DNA from: Bacteroidales bacterium
GTDB lineage: Bacteria; Bacteroidota; Bacteroidia; Bacteroidales; UBA932
Assembly (NCBI GenBank): GCA_016282145.1
Contig: JAEEJZ010000034.1
Coordinates: forward strand, 1-64,000
Reading direction: 5' to 3'
DNA: 64,000 nucleotides
The first letter of the stretch is position 1, and each line of letters opens with the position of its first letter. Shown here piece after piece: positions 1-8,615 of this stretch. The notes below the pieces were generated by a model, which made no database searches, was not told the origin of the DNA, and saw nothing but the letters and a program-made list of their open reading frames with translations. The position numbers and the translations under genes were made by a program.

Positions 1-1932
1 CTTGATCCGGACGGGATCTCCCAGGCGGAAGCATTTGCGCGTGCGGCGGCCCCGCAGGCACCAGGCCTTCTCATCGAAGTCGAAGAAGTCCGAACGGATC
101 TCCCGCAGGGGCACCATCCCCTCAATCTTCGTGGGCTCGATTTCCACGTACATCCCCCATTCGGTGATGCCGGAGATGCGGCCGTCGAACTCCTGCCCCA
201 ACTTGTCCTGCATAAATTCCACGAGTTTGTACTTGACGCTGGTGCGTTCCGCTTCGGCGGCGACGATCTCCCGCTCCGATGCGTGCTTGCATTCCTGCTC
301 CACGCGGTCGGCGGCAGCGCTTTTCCCGCCCGCCAGATAGGAGGAAAGCAGGCGGTGCACCATCGTGTCCGGGTATCGGCGGATAGGCGAGGTGAAGTGG
401 GTATAGAAAGGGAAGGCAAGCCCGTAGTGGCCGATGTTGTCGCTGCTGTAGAAGGCCTTGGCCATCGCCCGCAGGGCAATGTCCTCGAAGGTGGCGCTCT
501 CCGCCTTTCCTTTCGCGCTTTCAAGCAGGGTGTTCAGCGTTTTCGCCGCTTCCCGGCCCTCGAGCGAGCCTTCCATCTTGTATCCGAAGTGGCCGGCAAA
601 GGCCTTGAGCGACTGTAATTTCTCGCTGTTCGGCTCTCCGTGTACGCGGTAAACGAAGGTCTTGGCGTTCTTTGCGGCGACGGCGTTCATCTTCCCGTCC
701 GTCGCGATGAATTCCGCCACGCTGCGGTTCGCCAGCAGCATGAATTCCTCAATGAGGAAGTTCGCCTCTTTCGATATTTTCTGATAGACCCGGACCGGCT
801 TGCCGGAAGCATCCACTTCCACTTTCATCTCCGGCCGGTCGAAATTCACGGCGCCGTTCTTGAAACGTTTCTCCTTGAGGCGCTGTGCCAGACCGTTCAG
901 CGTCAGGATGGCCTCTTTGAGCGTGTCGCTCCAGTCGCCTTCCCCGCTGTTCTCGATGATGCCCTGCGCCTGGTCGTAATCCAGCCGGTAGTCGGAACGG
1001 ATGATGGTGCGCGAAAAACTGCGGCTGCGGATTTCGGCCTTGGGGCTGAGCTGGAAGATGGCTGAAAAGCAGAGTTTATCCTCTCCCGGCCGCAGGGAGC
1101 AGACCTTGTTGCTCAGTTTCTCGGGCAGCATCGGCACGGTGCGGTCCACCAGATAGACGGAGGTGCCGCGCTCGCGGGCTTCCTTGTCGAGGGCCGTTCC
1201 CGGCTTGACATACCAGGATACGTCCGCGATGTGCACGCCCACCTCGAAATCGCCGTTCCCGAGTTTGCGGAAAGACAGCGCGTCGTCGAAGTCCTTGGCA
1301 TCGCTGGGATCAATGGTAAAGGTGAAGGTATCGCGGAAGTCTTTGCGCCCCTTCAGGTCTTCTTCAGTGATGGTCTCGCGGATGGCCTCCGCTTCCTTTT
1401 CGACGTTCGCCGGGAAACGGTACGGCAGGTTGAACTCCGCCAGGATGGCGTGCATTTCCGTTTCGTTCTCGCCCGGGAAGCCCAGCACATCGACAAGGTG
1501 GCCGTAGGGGTTGATGCTGCCCCTGTCCCACTTGTCCACCGAGGCTGCGACCTTCATCCCCGCCTGCGCCCCCATCGTCCGCGCCTCCTCGGCATCGACC
1601 ATGATGTCATAGGGCATATATTTGCTCTGCATCAGCACCCAGGCCTGGGCACCCCTGTAATGCATATAGCCGACGAAGTATTTGCGTCCGCGCTCCAGGA
1701 TTTCAATCACCTCTCCCTCGCGGCGCCCCGTGCGGCCTTTCTCGCGGGTGACGGCGACTTTCACGAGGTCCCCGTCCAGCGCATGCCGCGTCTTGGAGGC
1801 CTTGACGAAGATGTCTTCCTCTTCGCCTTCCACTTTGACGAAGATAAATCCCTCGCGGGTCATCTGGGCTCTGCCCGTCACTTGCGGGAAGACCTTCTTC
1901 CCGCCCTGTTTTCTAGTCTTTCTTTTTTTCAT
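1..1932 (-). CDS. rnr: Ribonuclease R (3'-5' exoribonuclease), C-terminus beyond window
   Basis: Processive 3'-5' exoribonuclease that degrades structured RNA in the cytoplasm. I translated the minus strand from ATG at 1932: a basic start (MKKRKTRKQGGKK), cold-shock/OB segments over roughly residues 15-160, the RNB catalytic signature DPSDAKDFDDAL near residue 210 with its metal-binding aspartates, and the start of an S1 domain (FDGRISGITEWGMYVE) near residue 577. The 644 visible residues stay open to base 1, so the end of the S1 domain and any basic tail lie outside. The gene diverges from uvrA across a repeat element; a -7 box TAATTTCG (1938-1945) ends five bases before the ATG. The closest alternative, RNase II, is unlikely given the basic N-terminus and the phylum. 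Confidence 0.93.
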   Translation of the reverse strand, partial: MKKRKTRKQGGKKVFPQVTGRAQMTREGFIFVKVEGEEEDIFVKASKTRHALDGDLVKVAVTREKGRTGRREGEVIEILERGRKYFVGYMHYRGAQAWVLMQSKYMPYDIMVDAEEARTMGAQAGMKVAASVDKWDRGSINPYGHLVDVLGFPGENETEMHAILAEFNLPYRFPANVEKEAEAIRETITEEDLKGRKDFRDTFTFTIDPSDAKDFDDALSFRKLGNGDFEVGVHIADVSWYVKPGTALDKEARERGTSVYLVDRTVPMLPEKLSNKVCSLRPGEDKLCFSAIFQLSPKAEIRSRSFSRTIIRSDYRLDYDQAQGIIENSGEGDWSDTLKEAILTLNGLAQRLKEKRFKNGAVNFDRPEMKVEVDASGKPVRVYQKISKEANFLIEEFMLLANRSVAEFIATDGKMNAVAAKNAKTFVYRVHGEPNSEKLQSLKAFAGHFGYKMEGSLEGREAAKTLNTLLESAKGKAESATFEDIALRAMAKAFYSSDNIGHYGLAFPFYTHFTSPIRRYPDTMVHRLLSSYLAGGKSAAADRVEQECKHASEREIVAAEAERTSVKYKLVEFMQDKLGQEFDGRISGITEWGMYVEIEPTKIEGMVPLREIRSDFFDFDEKAWCLRGRRTRKCFRLGDPVRIK

Positions 1933-1937
1933 TACGG

Positions 1938-1969
1938 CGAAATTACTAAAAGAAAAAATATCCTGCAAC
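1938..1969 (-). promoter_or_regulatory. rnr promoter, -33 box inside repeat arm
   Basis: On the minus strand GTTG (1966-1969) is followed after exactly 20 bases by TAATTTCG (1938-1945), a one-base variant of the Bacteroidetes -7 box TAnnTTTG. The -33 box is the left arm of repeat copy A. The rnr ATG starts five bases past the -7 box, predicting a leaderless or 1-2 base leader mRNA. Confidence 0.55.
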
Positions 1970-2031
1970 AGCGGGCACTTGTTGCTTCGCAACCCTATCC
2001 GGGTAAATGTGCCCTAACGTTGCAGGTTATT
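1957..2031 (+). repeat. Dispersed structured repeat, copy A (short form)
   Basis: Outer arms 1957-1969 and 2019-2031 are complementary at 12 of 13 positions (AATATCCTGCAAC with GTTGCAGGTTATT). Inside lie GGGCAC paired with GTGCCC, a GTTGC-TTC-GCAAC hairpin and the invariant CCTATCCGGG stretch. The same core recurs at 13633-13715, 25819-25968, 50172-50230 and 57402-57556. It sits between the divergent genes rnr and uvrA, and its arms carry the -33 boxes of both promoters. Function unknown. Confidence 0.85.
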
Positions 2032-2050
2032 AAGAAAATTAGTAATTTCG
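2019..2050 (+). promoter_or_regulatory. uvrA promoter, -33 box inside repeat arm
   Basis: GTTG (2019-2022), a 20-base spacer and TAATTTCG (2043-2050) mirror the rnr promoter exactly. The uvrA ATG at 2057 follows six bases after the -7 box, so a leader of about two bases is predicted. The -33 box is the right arm of repeat copy A. Confidence 0.55.
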
Positions 2051-2056
2051 CAATTC

Positions 2057-4819
2057 ATGCCCGGGAAGGAGTATATATCGGTAAGGGGAGCCAGCTCCCA
2101 CAACCTGAAGAATGTCGACGTGGACATCCCGCGCCGCTCCTTTACCGTGATTACCGGCATCAGCGGCAGCGGAAAGTCCTCGCTGGCATTCGACACCCTG
2201 TATGCCGAGGGGCAGCGCCGTTACCTGAATACCCTTTCGCCTTATGCAAGGCATTTTGTCGGCGTACTGGAAAGGCCTTCGGTGGAGAGCATCAACGGCC
2301 TCAGTCCGGTGATTGCCATCGAGCAGAAGACCGTAAACGGGAACCCCCGCTCCACGGTGGGGACGGTGACGGAGATTTCGGATTTCCTGCGGCTGCTCTA
2401 TGCCCGCGCCTCGACGGCCTGGTCGCCGGTGACCGGCAGGGAGATGGTCCGCTACACCGATTCCCGCATCGTGGACCTCATTATGGAGGAGTACGCCGGG
2501 CGCAAGTGCCTGCTGCTCGCGCCTCTGGTGCGCGGCCGCAAGGGGCACTACCGCGAACTGTTCGATTCGCTGCGCCGCAAGGGCTATACGCAGGTGCGCA
2601 TCGACGGTAGCCTGGAAGCACTGGACAGCCTCGAAGCGCTGGACCGCTACAAAAACCACTTTATCGAACTGGTGGTGGACAAACTCAAGCCCGGCGACGG
2701 GGATGCTTCCCGCATCCGCGCGTCGGTCGGCGCCGCGTTGGGAATGGGCAAAGGCTCCGTGGCCGTATGGGACGCTGAAAGCGGGGCCCTGAAGCACTAT
2801 TCCAAGCATTTCGTGGATCCGGATACCGGGCTTTCCCTGCGGGAACCGGCTCCGCACAGTTTCTCCTTCAATTCTCCGGAGGGCTGCTGCCCGCATTGCA
2901 AGGGACTCGGCACCATCGTGGATGTCGATATCGACCGTCTCGTCCCGGACCGCGGGCTCAGTATCGCCGACGGGGCCATCGTCCCGCTCGGGAAGTTGCG
3001 CAACAACCGGAAGTCGGAGATGGTGCGTGCCCTGGCCCGGAAGTTTGATTTTTCGCTCTATGAACCCGTAGATGCGCTGCCCGACGAAGTGCTGACGATG
3101 TTGCTTTTCGGTAGCGACGACCTGGTGCGGGTGGGCGAGGGTGCCCTTTCGGAGATGGTCTCCTGGCCCGGCGTCGTGGAAGATATCGAGGACAAGGTGG
3201 TCTGTCCCGTCTGTCACGGGACCCGGCTCAATGCGGATGCGCTCTGCTTCAAGATTGACGGCAAGGATATCGCGCAGGTGAACGCCATGGAGATTTCCGC
3301 CCTGTTGACCTGGTTGAAGGGCTTGCAGAAGAGCCTGAGCGGCCGCAGCGCCGCCGTGGCGCGAGACATCCTCAAGGAACTTGTCGACCGGGTGGGCTTC
3401 CTTTCCGGCGTAGGGCTGGATTACCTGTCCCTGGACCGGCAGACCGCTACGCTTTCCGGCGGGGAGAGCCAGCGTATCCGGCTCGCCACCCAGATCGGGT
3501 CCCGGCTGGTGAATGTCATCTATATCCTGGACGAACCGAGCATCGGCCTGCATCCCGGAGACAACCGCAAACTGCTGGAGTCCCTCTGCCGGCTGCGCGA
3601 CGAAGGCAATACCGTCATTGTCGTAGAACACGATGCCGATACGATGCGTGCCGCCGATTATCTGGTGGACGTGGGCCCGGGCGCCGGTGCGCAGGGCGGA
3701 CAGATCTGCTACAGCGGGGCGCCGTCCGGGGCGGACGGGGATACCCTGACCCTGAAATATCTGCGGGGAGAGAAATCCATTCCCGTTCCCCGGCAAAGGC
3801 GGAAGGGGAGCGGAAAGTCCCTGACGTTGCGCGGGGCCGGCGGCAACAATCTCAAGGGGATCGACATCGCCCTTCCGCTGGGCTGCTTCATCGGAATCGC
3901 CGGCGTAAGCGGCAGCGGGAAATCGTCGCTTATCAACGAAACGCTGGTCCCCATCCTCAAGGGACATTTTGACCGCGTTCGCACGCGTCCCCTTCCTTAC
4001 GGGAGCATCGAGGGGCTGGAACATATCGACAAGGTGATAGAGATTGACCAGAGCCCCATCGGACGCTCGCCGCGTTCCAATCCGGCGACCTTTACCGGGG
4101 TGATGAGCGACATCCGTGCCCTGTTCGAGCAGACCCCGGACGCCAAGGTGCGGGGATTCAAGGCCGGCCGTTTCTCCTTCAATGTGGAAGGCGGCCGCTG
4201 CCCCGAGTGCAAGGGCGCAGGCATCAAGGTCATCGAGATGAACTTCCTTTCTCCGGTGAATGTCGTCTGCGACGTCTGCGGCGGAAAACGCTACAAGGAC
4301 GACACACTGGCGGTACGCTATAAGGGGAAGAACATCAACGATGTCCTGGAGATGTCCGTCGCCGAGGCCTATGAATTCTTCGGGGCGCATCCGAAAATCT
4401 CCCGCAAACTGGGTGCGATGGTGGATGTGGGCCTGGGCTACGTGAAACTCGGGCAGTCCGCGGTGACGCTGTCAGGCGGCGAGAGCCAGCGGATGAAACT
4501 CTCGTCGGAACTCTTCAAGAAAGCCACCGGGAACACCCTCTATATGCTGGACGAGCCCACGACGGGCCTGCATTTCGAGGATATCAAGCAGCTGCTGGAC
4601 ATCCTGGGCAAGTTGGTGGACCAGGGCAATACGGTGGTGATTATCGAGCACAACCTGGACGTGCTCAAAAGCGTGGATTATATTTTTGACATGGGACCTG
4701 CCGGAGGTGCCGCAGGCGGACGCATCGTGGCTTCGGGAACACCGGAGCAACTGGCCGCCGACCCGGACTCCGTCACGGGACCGTATCTGAAAGACGTATT
4801 GAACAATGACAAAAATTGA
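2057..4819 (+). CDS. uvrA: UvrABC excinuclease subunit A
   Basis: Damage-recognition ATPase of nucleotide excision repair; works as a dimer that loads UvrB. 920 residues, close to the usual 940. It has two ABC modules: Walker A GISGSGKSS near residue 35 and GVSGSGKSS near 616; signatures LSGGESQRIRLA near 467 and LSGGESQRMKLS near 804, each followed by ILDEPS or MLDEPT. The C-terminal zinc module is intact (CPEC near 714, CDVC about 20 residues on). The first CxxC of the N-terminal zinc finger seems to be replaced by VDPD, while its partner CPHC remains. The start is set by the -7 box six bases upstream. The downstream kinase overlaps it by 14 bases. Bacteroidetes often carry more than one UvrA, so it could be a paralogue. 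Confidence 0.9.
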   Translation: MPGKEYISVRGASSHNLKNVDVDIPRRSFTVITGISGSGKSSLAFDTLYAEGQRRYLNTLSPYARHFVGVLERPSVESINGLSPVIAIEQKTVNGNPRSTVGTVTEISDFLRLLYARASTAWSPVTGREMVRYTDSRIVDLIMEEYAGRKCLLLAPLVRGRKGHYRELFDSLRRKGYTQVRIDGSLEALDSLEALDRYKNHFIELVVDKLKPGDGDASRIRASVGAALGMGKGSVAVWDAESGALKHYSKHFVDPDTGLSLREPAPHSFSFNSPEGCCPHCKGLGTIVDVDIDRLVPDRGLSIADGAIVPLGKLRNNRKSEMVRALARKFDFSLYEPVDALPDEVLTMLLFGSDDLVRVGEGALSEMVSWPGVVEDIEDKVVCPVCHGTRLNADALCFKIDGKDIAQVNAMEISALLTWLKGLQKSLSGRSAAVARDILKELVDRVGFLSGVGLDYLSLDRQTATLSGGESQRIRLATQIGSRLVNVIYILDEPSIGLHPGDNRKLLESLCRLRDEGNTVIVVEHDADTMRAADYLVDVGPGAGAQGGQICYSGAPSGADGDTLTLKYLRGEKSIPVPRQRRKGSGKSLTLRGAGGNNLKGIDIALPLGCFIGIAGVSGSGKSSLINETLVPILKGHFDRVRTRPLPYGSIEGLEHIDKVIEIDQSPIGRSPRSNPATFTGVMSDIRALFEQTPDAKVRGFKAGRFSFNVEGGRCPECKGAGIKVIEMNFLSPVNVVCDVCGGKRYKDDTLAVRYKGKNINDVLEMSVAEAYEFFGAHPKISRKLGAMVDVGLGYVKLGQSAVTLSGGESQRMKLSSELFKKATGNTLYMLDEPTTGLHFEDIKQLLDILGKLVDQGNTVVIIEHNLDVLKSVDYIFDMGPAGGAAGGRIVASGTPEQLAADPDSVTGPYLKDVLNNDKN

Positions 4820-5804
4820 AGCCGCAAGGCAGGAATACAAGGACTGGAGCCGCATGATGGGTGTGGATACCCTGTCCAAACTGAATGAAACGCTTGCGCA
4901 GGGCCGGGGTGTCTGGCTGGTCAACCTCTGCGAGGCGCGTCAGGAACGCAAATACGTGGAAGCCGCGGATGCGATCTGCGGAAGCGGGAAGCGCATCATC
5001 ATGATGTCCGGCCCGTCCTCCAGCGGAAAGACCTCGTCGTCCCTCCGGATTGCGCAGCAGTGCCGGGTGCTCGGCATTTTCCCGCGCGTACTGGAACTGG
5101 ACAATTATTTCGTGGAGCGGGACAGGACCCCGAGGGACGAGAACGGGGAATACGATTTCGAGTCGATCGGCGCGATGAATACGGAACTCCTGCAGGACAA
5201 TATCCGGGACTTGCTCGCCGGGCGCGAAGTCCTCATCCCCAAGTATGATTTCAAGGAGGGGAAGACCGTTTTCGACGAGTCCCGCCGGATGAAACTGGCC
5301 TCCAACGAACTGCTTTTCATGGAGGGCATCCATGCGCTGAACCCGGCACTGATTCCGGACATCGACCGTTCCCACGTGTTCAATATCTACATCTCCGCAT
5401 TGTCCGCCCTCAACCCGGGCCTGACGGAGGTGACGCACAACAGTACTACCGACAAGCGCCTGCTGCGGCGCATCGTCCGGGACAACCGGACGCGGGGCAT
5501 CAGCCCGGAGGACAATATCCTGCGCTGGCCGTCCGTGCGCAGGGGGGAGCATCGCAACATCTTCCCCTTCGAGGAGAATGCCGACGTGGTGTTCAACTCT
5601 TCGACGCTCTACGACGTGCCCCTGCTCAAGTATTACGCGGAACCGCTCCTGCACGAGGTCAGCGAGTCGTCACCGGCCTACGGAAAGGCGCAGGAGCTGC
5701 TGACTTTCCTTTCGCACATAACGGCACTCAAGCCCGCTGAGATCGCGGTCATTCCGCCGACCTCCATCATGCGGGAATTCATTGGCGGGCAAATCCTGGT
5801 ATAA
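4806..5804 (+). CDS. Uridine/nucleoside kinase-like P-loop protein
   Basis: Member of the uridine kinase/phosphoribulokinase family, expected to phosphorylate a nucleoside or similar small substrate in the cytosol. P-loop SGPSSSGKTS lies near residues 67-76, followed by LELDNYFVERDRTP, the equivalent of the family's substrate loop, and PKYDFKEGKTVF. Related Bacteroidetes nucleoside kinases are, from memory, about 550 residues, with an N-terminal TGS/threonyl-tRNA-synthetase-like part. This protein has 332 residues and starts just before the kinase core (DWSRMMGV), so that part is absent. It overlaps the end of uvrA by 14 bases, implying translational coupling. The substrate is not determinable from sequence. 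Confidence 0.75.
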   Translation: MTKIEAARQEYKDWSRMMGVDTLSKLNETLAQGRGVWLVNLCEARQERKYVEAADAICGSGKRIIMMSGPSSSGKTSSSLRIAQQCRVLGIFPRVLELDNYFVERDRTPRDENGEYDFESIGAMNTELLQDNIRDLLAGREVLIPKYDFKEGKTVFDESRRMKLASNELLFMEGIHALNPALIPDIDRSHVFNIYISALSALNPGLTEVTHNSTTDKRLLRRIVRDNRTRGISPEDNILRWPSVRRGEHRNIFPFEENADVVFNSSTLYDVPLLKYYAEPLLHEVSESSPAYGKAQELLTFLSHITALKPAEIAVIPPTSIMREFIGGQILV

Positions 5805-5815
5805 ACGATAAAATT

Positions 5816-6658
5816 ATGAGAATCAAAGCATTGCTGACAATATGCCTCTTAGGCTGCGGGCTGGGGCTACGGGCCCGGCAGACGGACGATGAGCGAACTT
5901 TCGCGCAGGCGCAATGGAACTGGCGCGACCTGGGCAAGGGAGTGCAGGTGGGCTATGCCCAACTCCAGCTTTTCGATTCGGTGCAGAGCATTTCGGTGCT
6001 CCGCTATCCGATGCGGCGGGTCCGTACTTTCCTGGCGAACGACAGTGCCGCCGCTTCCGACAGCACCTCCGCACTGGCCCTCCGTTACGGCGCGCGCGCG
6101 GCCATCAATGCCTCGTACTTCAATGTGAAGACACTGTATCCTACCACTTTTACCCGGGATGACGGGAAACAGGAGGGCTGGACCATGCCCGAAGAACTCC
6201 GGCGCGTGGACGGCGCCGTCGCCTTCAAGGGGAAGGAAGTGATGATTTTCCACAGCGATACGCTTTCCTATGCCGCGAAAACCCGGGGCTGCCGGGAGGT
6301 GATTGCCGCGGGTCCCGTCCTGCTGAAGGACGGTGTGGAGGCCCGTGAGGCCTGGCCTGACAAGGACAAGTTCTACACCAAGCGCCATCCGCGCACCCTC
6401 ATCGGGACGACGGCGGACGGGTGGGTCTATCTGATCGTCATTGACGGCCGCTTCCCGGGGCAGGGGATAGGCACGACCATCCACGAGACCGTCGAGGTGG
6501 CCCGTATGTTCGGTTTGAAGGATGCCCTGAATCTGGACGGAGGCGGGTCGAGCGTCTTGTGGACGAAGCGTTTCGGCACCATCTCCAATCCCTACGACAA
6601 CAGACGCTTCGACCATTTCGGACAGCGCGTCGTCCCTAATATCATTTACATCAAGTAA
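5816..6658 (+). CDS. Phosphodiester glycosidase (NAGPA-like) family, secreted
   Basis: Belongs to the family of N-acetylglucosamine-1-phosphodiester alpha-N-acetylglucosaminidase (NAGPA), which cleaves sugar-phosphodiester bonds. An N-terminal signal peptide (KALLTICLLGCGLGLRA) directs export. Family motifs follow: INASYFNVKT, AAGPVLLKDG, KRHPRTLIGTT, VIDGRFPGQG and LNLDGGGSSVLW, the last being the most diagnostic. 280 residues, the normal size. It follows the kinase by 11 bases and its last 13 bases overlap the convergent MBL gene. The natural substrate, perhaps a cell-wall or capsule phosphodiester, is unknown. Confidence 0.85.
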   Translation: MRIKALLTICLLGCGLGLRARQTDDERTFAQAQWNWRDLGKGVQVGYAQLQLFDSVQSISVLRYPMRRVRTFLANDSAAASDSTSALALRYGARAAINASYFNVKTLYPTTFTRDDGKQEGWTMPEELRRVDGAVAFKGKEVMIFHSDTLSYAAKTRGCREVIAAGPVLLKDGVEAREAWPDKDKFYTKRHPRTLIGTTADGWVYLIVIDGRFPGQGIGTTIHETVEVARMFGLKDALNLDGGGSSVLWTKRFGTISNPYDNRRFDHFGQRVVPNIIYIK

Positions 6659-7299
6659 TCGTCCGAGAGCAGCGGATTGCTGATTTTCTCGTATCCGATG
6701 GTGGTGTCGAGCCCGTGCCCGGGATAAACGAGCGTATCGGGGTCGAGGGGCAGGAGTTTTTCGCGGATAGCGCGGAGTTCGTCGTCCAAATCGCCGCCGG
6801 GGTAATCGGTACGGCCGATGGTGCCGCGGAAGAGGGTGTCCCCGCTGAAGAGGACGCCTTCTTTCTTTTCATACCAGCATACGCCGCCGCGGCTGTGCCC
6901 GGGGGTGGCCAGGACCGTAAAGTGCATGCCGGCCGCGTCGATGACGTCTCCGTCGAAGATGTGCTTGTAGGGGAAGTCCGTGCGCAGGTCGCCCATGCCG
7001 AGTTTCCGGGCGGTATCGGCGCTGAAGATAAGCGTCTGCTGGTCATCGGGGTTCATATAAACGACGCAGCCGTAGCGGTCGATCAGTCCCTGGACGCCGA
7101 AAATATGGTCCGGGTGTCCGTGGGTCAGGAGGATGGCCGTGGGCTTAAGGGCATGTGTATCCAGAAAACGGTAGAGTTTCTCGTGCTCGGAAGCGTCACA
7201 GTCGCCGGGGTCGACGATGATGCAGTCACTGTTTCCATCCAGCCAGGCGATTCTCGTGTGAACGCGAAAAAAATTGAAAGCAAAGGTTTGTAAGTTCAT
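6646..7299 (-). CDS. MBL-fold metallo-hydrolase, glyoxalase II-like
   Basis: Small (217 residues) metallo-beta-lactamase-fold hydrolase of the hydroxyacylglutathione-hydrolase-like group. The zinc-binding motif THGHPDH is at about residues 59-65, with downstream metal ligands in TPGHSRGG, FSGDTLFRG and VYPGHG. It lacks the C-terminal substrate domain of true glyoxalase II. The minus-strand -7 box TATTTTTG (7305-7312) ends five bases before the ATG, predicting a nearly leaderless mRNA. The 3' end overlaps the convergent phosphodiester glycosidase gene. The substrate is probably a thioester or sulfur compound. Confidence 0.85.
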   Translation of the reverse strand: MNLQTFAFNFFRVHTRIAWLDGNSDCIIVDPGDCDASEHEKLYRFLDTHALKPTAILLTHGHPDHIFGVQGLIDRYGCVVYMNPDDQQTLIFSADTARKLGMGDLRTDFPYKHIFDGDVIDAAGMHFTVLATPGHSRGGVCWYEKKEGVLFSGDTLFRGTIGRTDYPGGDLDDELRAIREKLLPLDPDTLVYPGHGLDTTIGYEKISNPLLSDDYLM

Positions 7300-7355
7300 C
7301 GCTGCAAAAATACAAAAACTTTATTATCTTTGTAGATTGTAGGAACTACGAAGAG

Positions 7356-7967
7356 ATGCACATCGGCGTTGCGGGAAATATTGGCAGCGGCAAGACGACG
7401 CTGACCGAGATGCTGGCCAACCATTACGGCTGGGAGCCGCGTTATGAGGCGGTTACCTACAACCCCTACCTGGAGGACTATTATCACGACATCCCCCGCT
7501 GGTCCTACAATCTCGAAACGTACTTCCTTGCACAGCGTTTCCGCGACGTGCTGGACATCGCCAAGTGCGACGGAGTGATTATCCAGGACCGCACCATCCT
7601 CGAGGGCGTGAACATCTTCGTGGCGAACAACCACGATATGGGGAACCTCTCCGACCGTGACTACGACACTTATATGCAGCTTTTCGAACTGCTGATGTCG
7701 ACGGTCAAACTGCCGGACCTGCTGATCTACCTCCGCTGCGACGTCCCGCACCTCGTGCAGAACATCCGCAAGCGCGGACGCGACTACGAGCAGTCGATGA
7801 GTCTCGATTACCTGACGGGCCTCAACGACCGCTACGAACGCTGGATCAAGGCCTACAAAGGGAAGGTGCTGACCATCGATGCGGAAGGCCTCGACTTCAA
7901 GGAGAATCCGGAGGATTTCGCCCGCATTACGGACCGCATCGACGCCTTGTTATACGGATTATTTTAA
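7356..7967 (+). CDS. Deoxynucleoside kinase, first of tandem pair
   Basis: Cytosolic deoxynucleoside kinase of the dNK/dGK/dCK family, for salvage of deoxynucleosides. 203 residues. P-loop AGNIGSGKTT is at residues 6-15; the family's catalytic E/D-R-S/T region appears as QDRTILEGVNIF, and the lid arginines as RKRGRDYE. It is followed after nine bases by a clear paralogue with the same motif layout, pointing to tandem duplication. A -7 box TATCTTTG lies at 7325-7332, with a leader of about 19 bases. By analogy with Lactobacillus, where paired kinases form heterodimers with different specificity, the two may prefer different bases or assemble together. Confidence 0.87.
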   Translation: MHIGVAGNIGSGKTTLTEMLANHYGWEPRYEAVTYNPYLEDYYHDIPRWSYNLETYFLAQRFRDVLDIAKCDGVIIQDRTILEGVNIFVANNHDMGNLSDRDYDTYMQLFELLMSTVKLPDLLIYLRCDVPHLVQNIRKRGRDYEQSMSLDYLTGLNDRYERWIKAYKGKVLTIDAEGLDFKENPEDFARITDRIDALLYGLF

Positions 7968-7976
7968 GATACGGAT

Positions 7977-8615
7977 ATGCATATTGCCATTGCAGGAAAC
8001 ATTGGAAGCGGAAAAACGACGCTCACCCGGATGCTCGCCGCCCACTACGGCTGGACGCCCAAGTATGAGTCTGTGGACTTCAACCCCTATCTCTCCGATT
8101 TCTACGAGGATATGGAGCGCTGGTCCTTCAATCTCCAGATTTACTTCCTGAACAAGCGTTTCAAGGACGTGGTGGACATCTCCCGCTGCGAAGACGTGAT
8201 TATCCAGGACCGTACCATCTACGAGGATGCGCGCATCTTCGCCCCCAATCTGCACGAAATGGGGCTGATGAGTTCCCGGGATTTCGACAATTACTCGGAT
8301 CTCTTCGACCTGATGATGTCGCTCGTCGGGATGCCGGACCTGCTCATCTACCTGCGTTCCTCGATTCCCAACCTCATCGCGCAGATCCAGAAGCGCGGAC
8401 GCGAGTACGAGAAGGGCATCCGCATCGATTACCTGACGGGCCTCAACGAGAAGTACGAGAACTGGATTTCCGGCTACACCGGCAATCTGCTGGTCGTGGA
8501 TGCCGACCACGTTAAATTTGGAGAGAATCCCGATGATTTTTCCAAAGTGACCGATATGGTGGACGCCCAACTCTTCGGCCTTTTCACCCCTAAAGATATC
8601 CAGCATGGCGAATAG
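7977..8615 (+). CDS. Deoxynucleoside kinase, second of tandem pair
   Basis: Paralogue of the preceding gene: P-loop AGNIGSGKTT at the same place, QDRTIYEDARIF for the catalytic region and QKRGREYEKG for the lid, 212 residues. Differences concentrate in the middle, around the substrate-binding part, which would fit divergence in base preference. The ATG of the next gene, an acyl-CoA synthetase, overlaps its last 11 bases, so the three genes are probably one transcription unit. Confidence 0.87.
   Translation: MHIAIAGNIGSGKTTLTRMLAAHYGWTPKYESVDFNPYLSDFYEDMERWSFNLQIYFLNKRFKDVVDISRCEDVIIQDRTIYEDARIFAPNLHEMGLMSSRDFDNYSDLFDLMMSLVGMPDLLIYLRSSIPNLIAQIQKRGREYEKGIRIDYLTGLNEKYENWISGYTGNLLVVDADHVKFGENPDDFSKVTDMVDAQLFGLFTPKDIQHGE

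Noticed and set aside
2039..4390. A 783-codon open frame antisense to uvrA; similar long antisense frames at 8590-10491, 10558-12804 and 32128-34902
   Set aside because: GC-rich codon use of the real genes keeps antisense frames open. The translations have no family resemblance and lack promoters, while the plus-strand genes are unambiguous.
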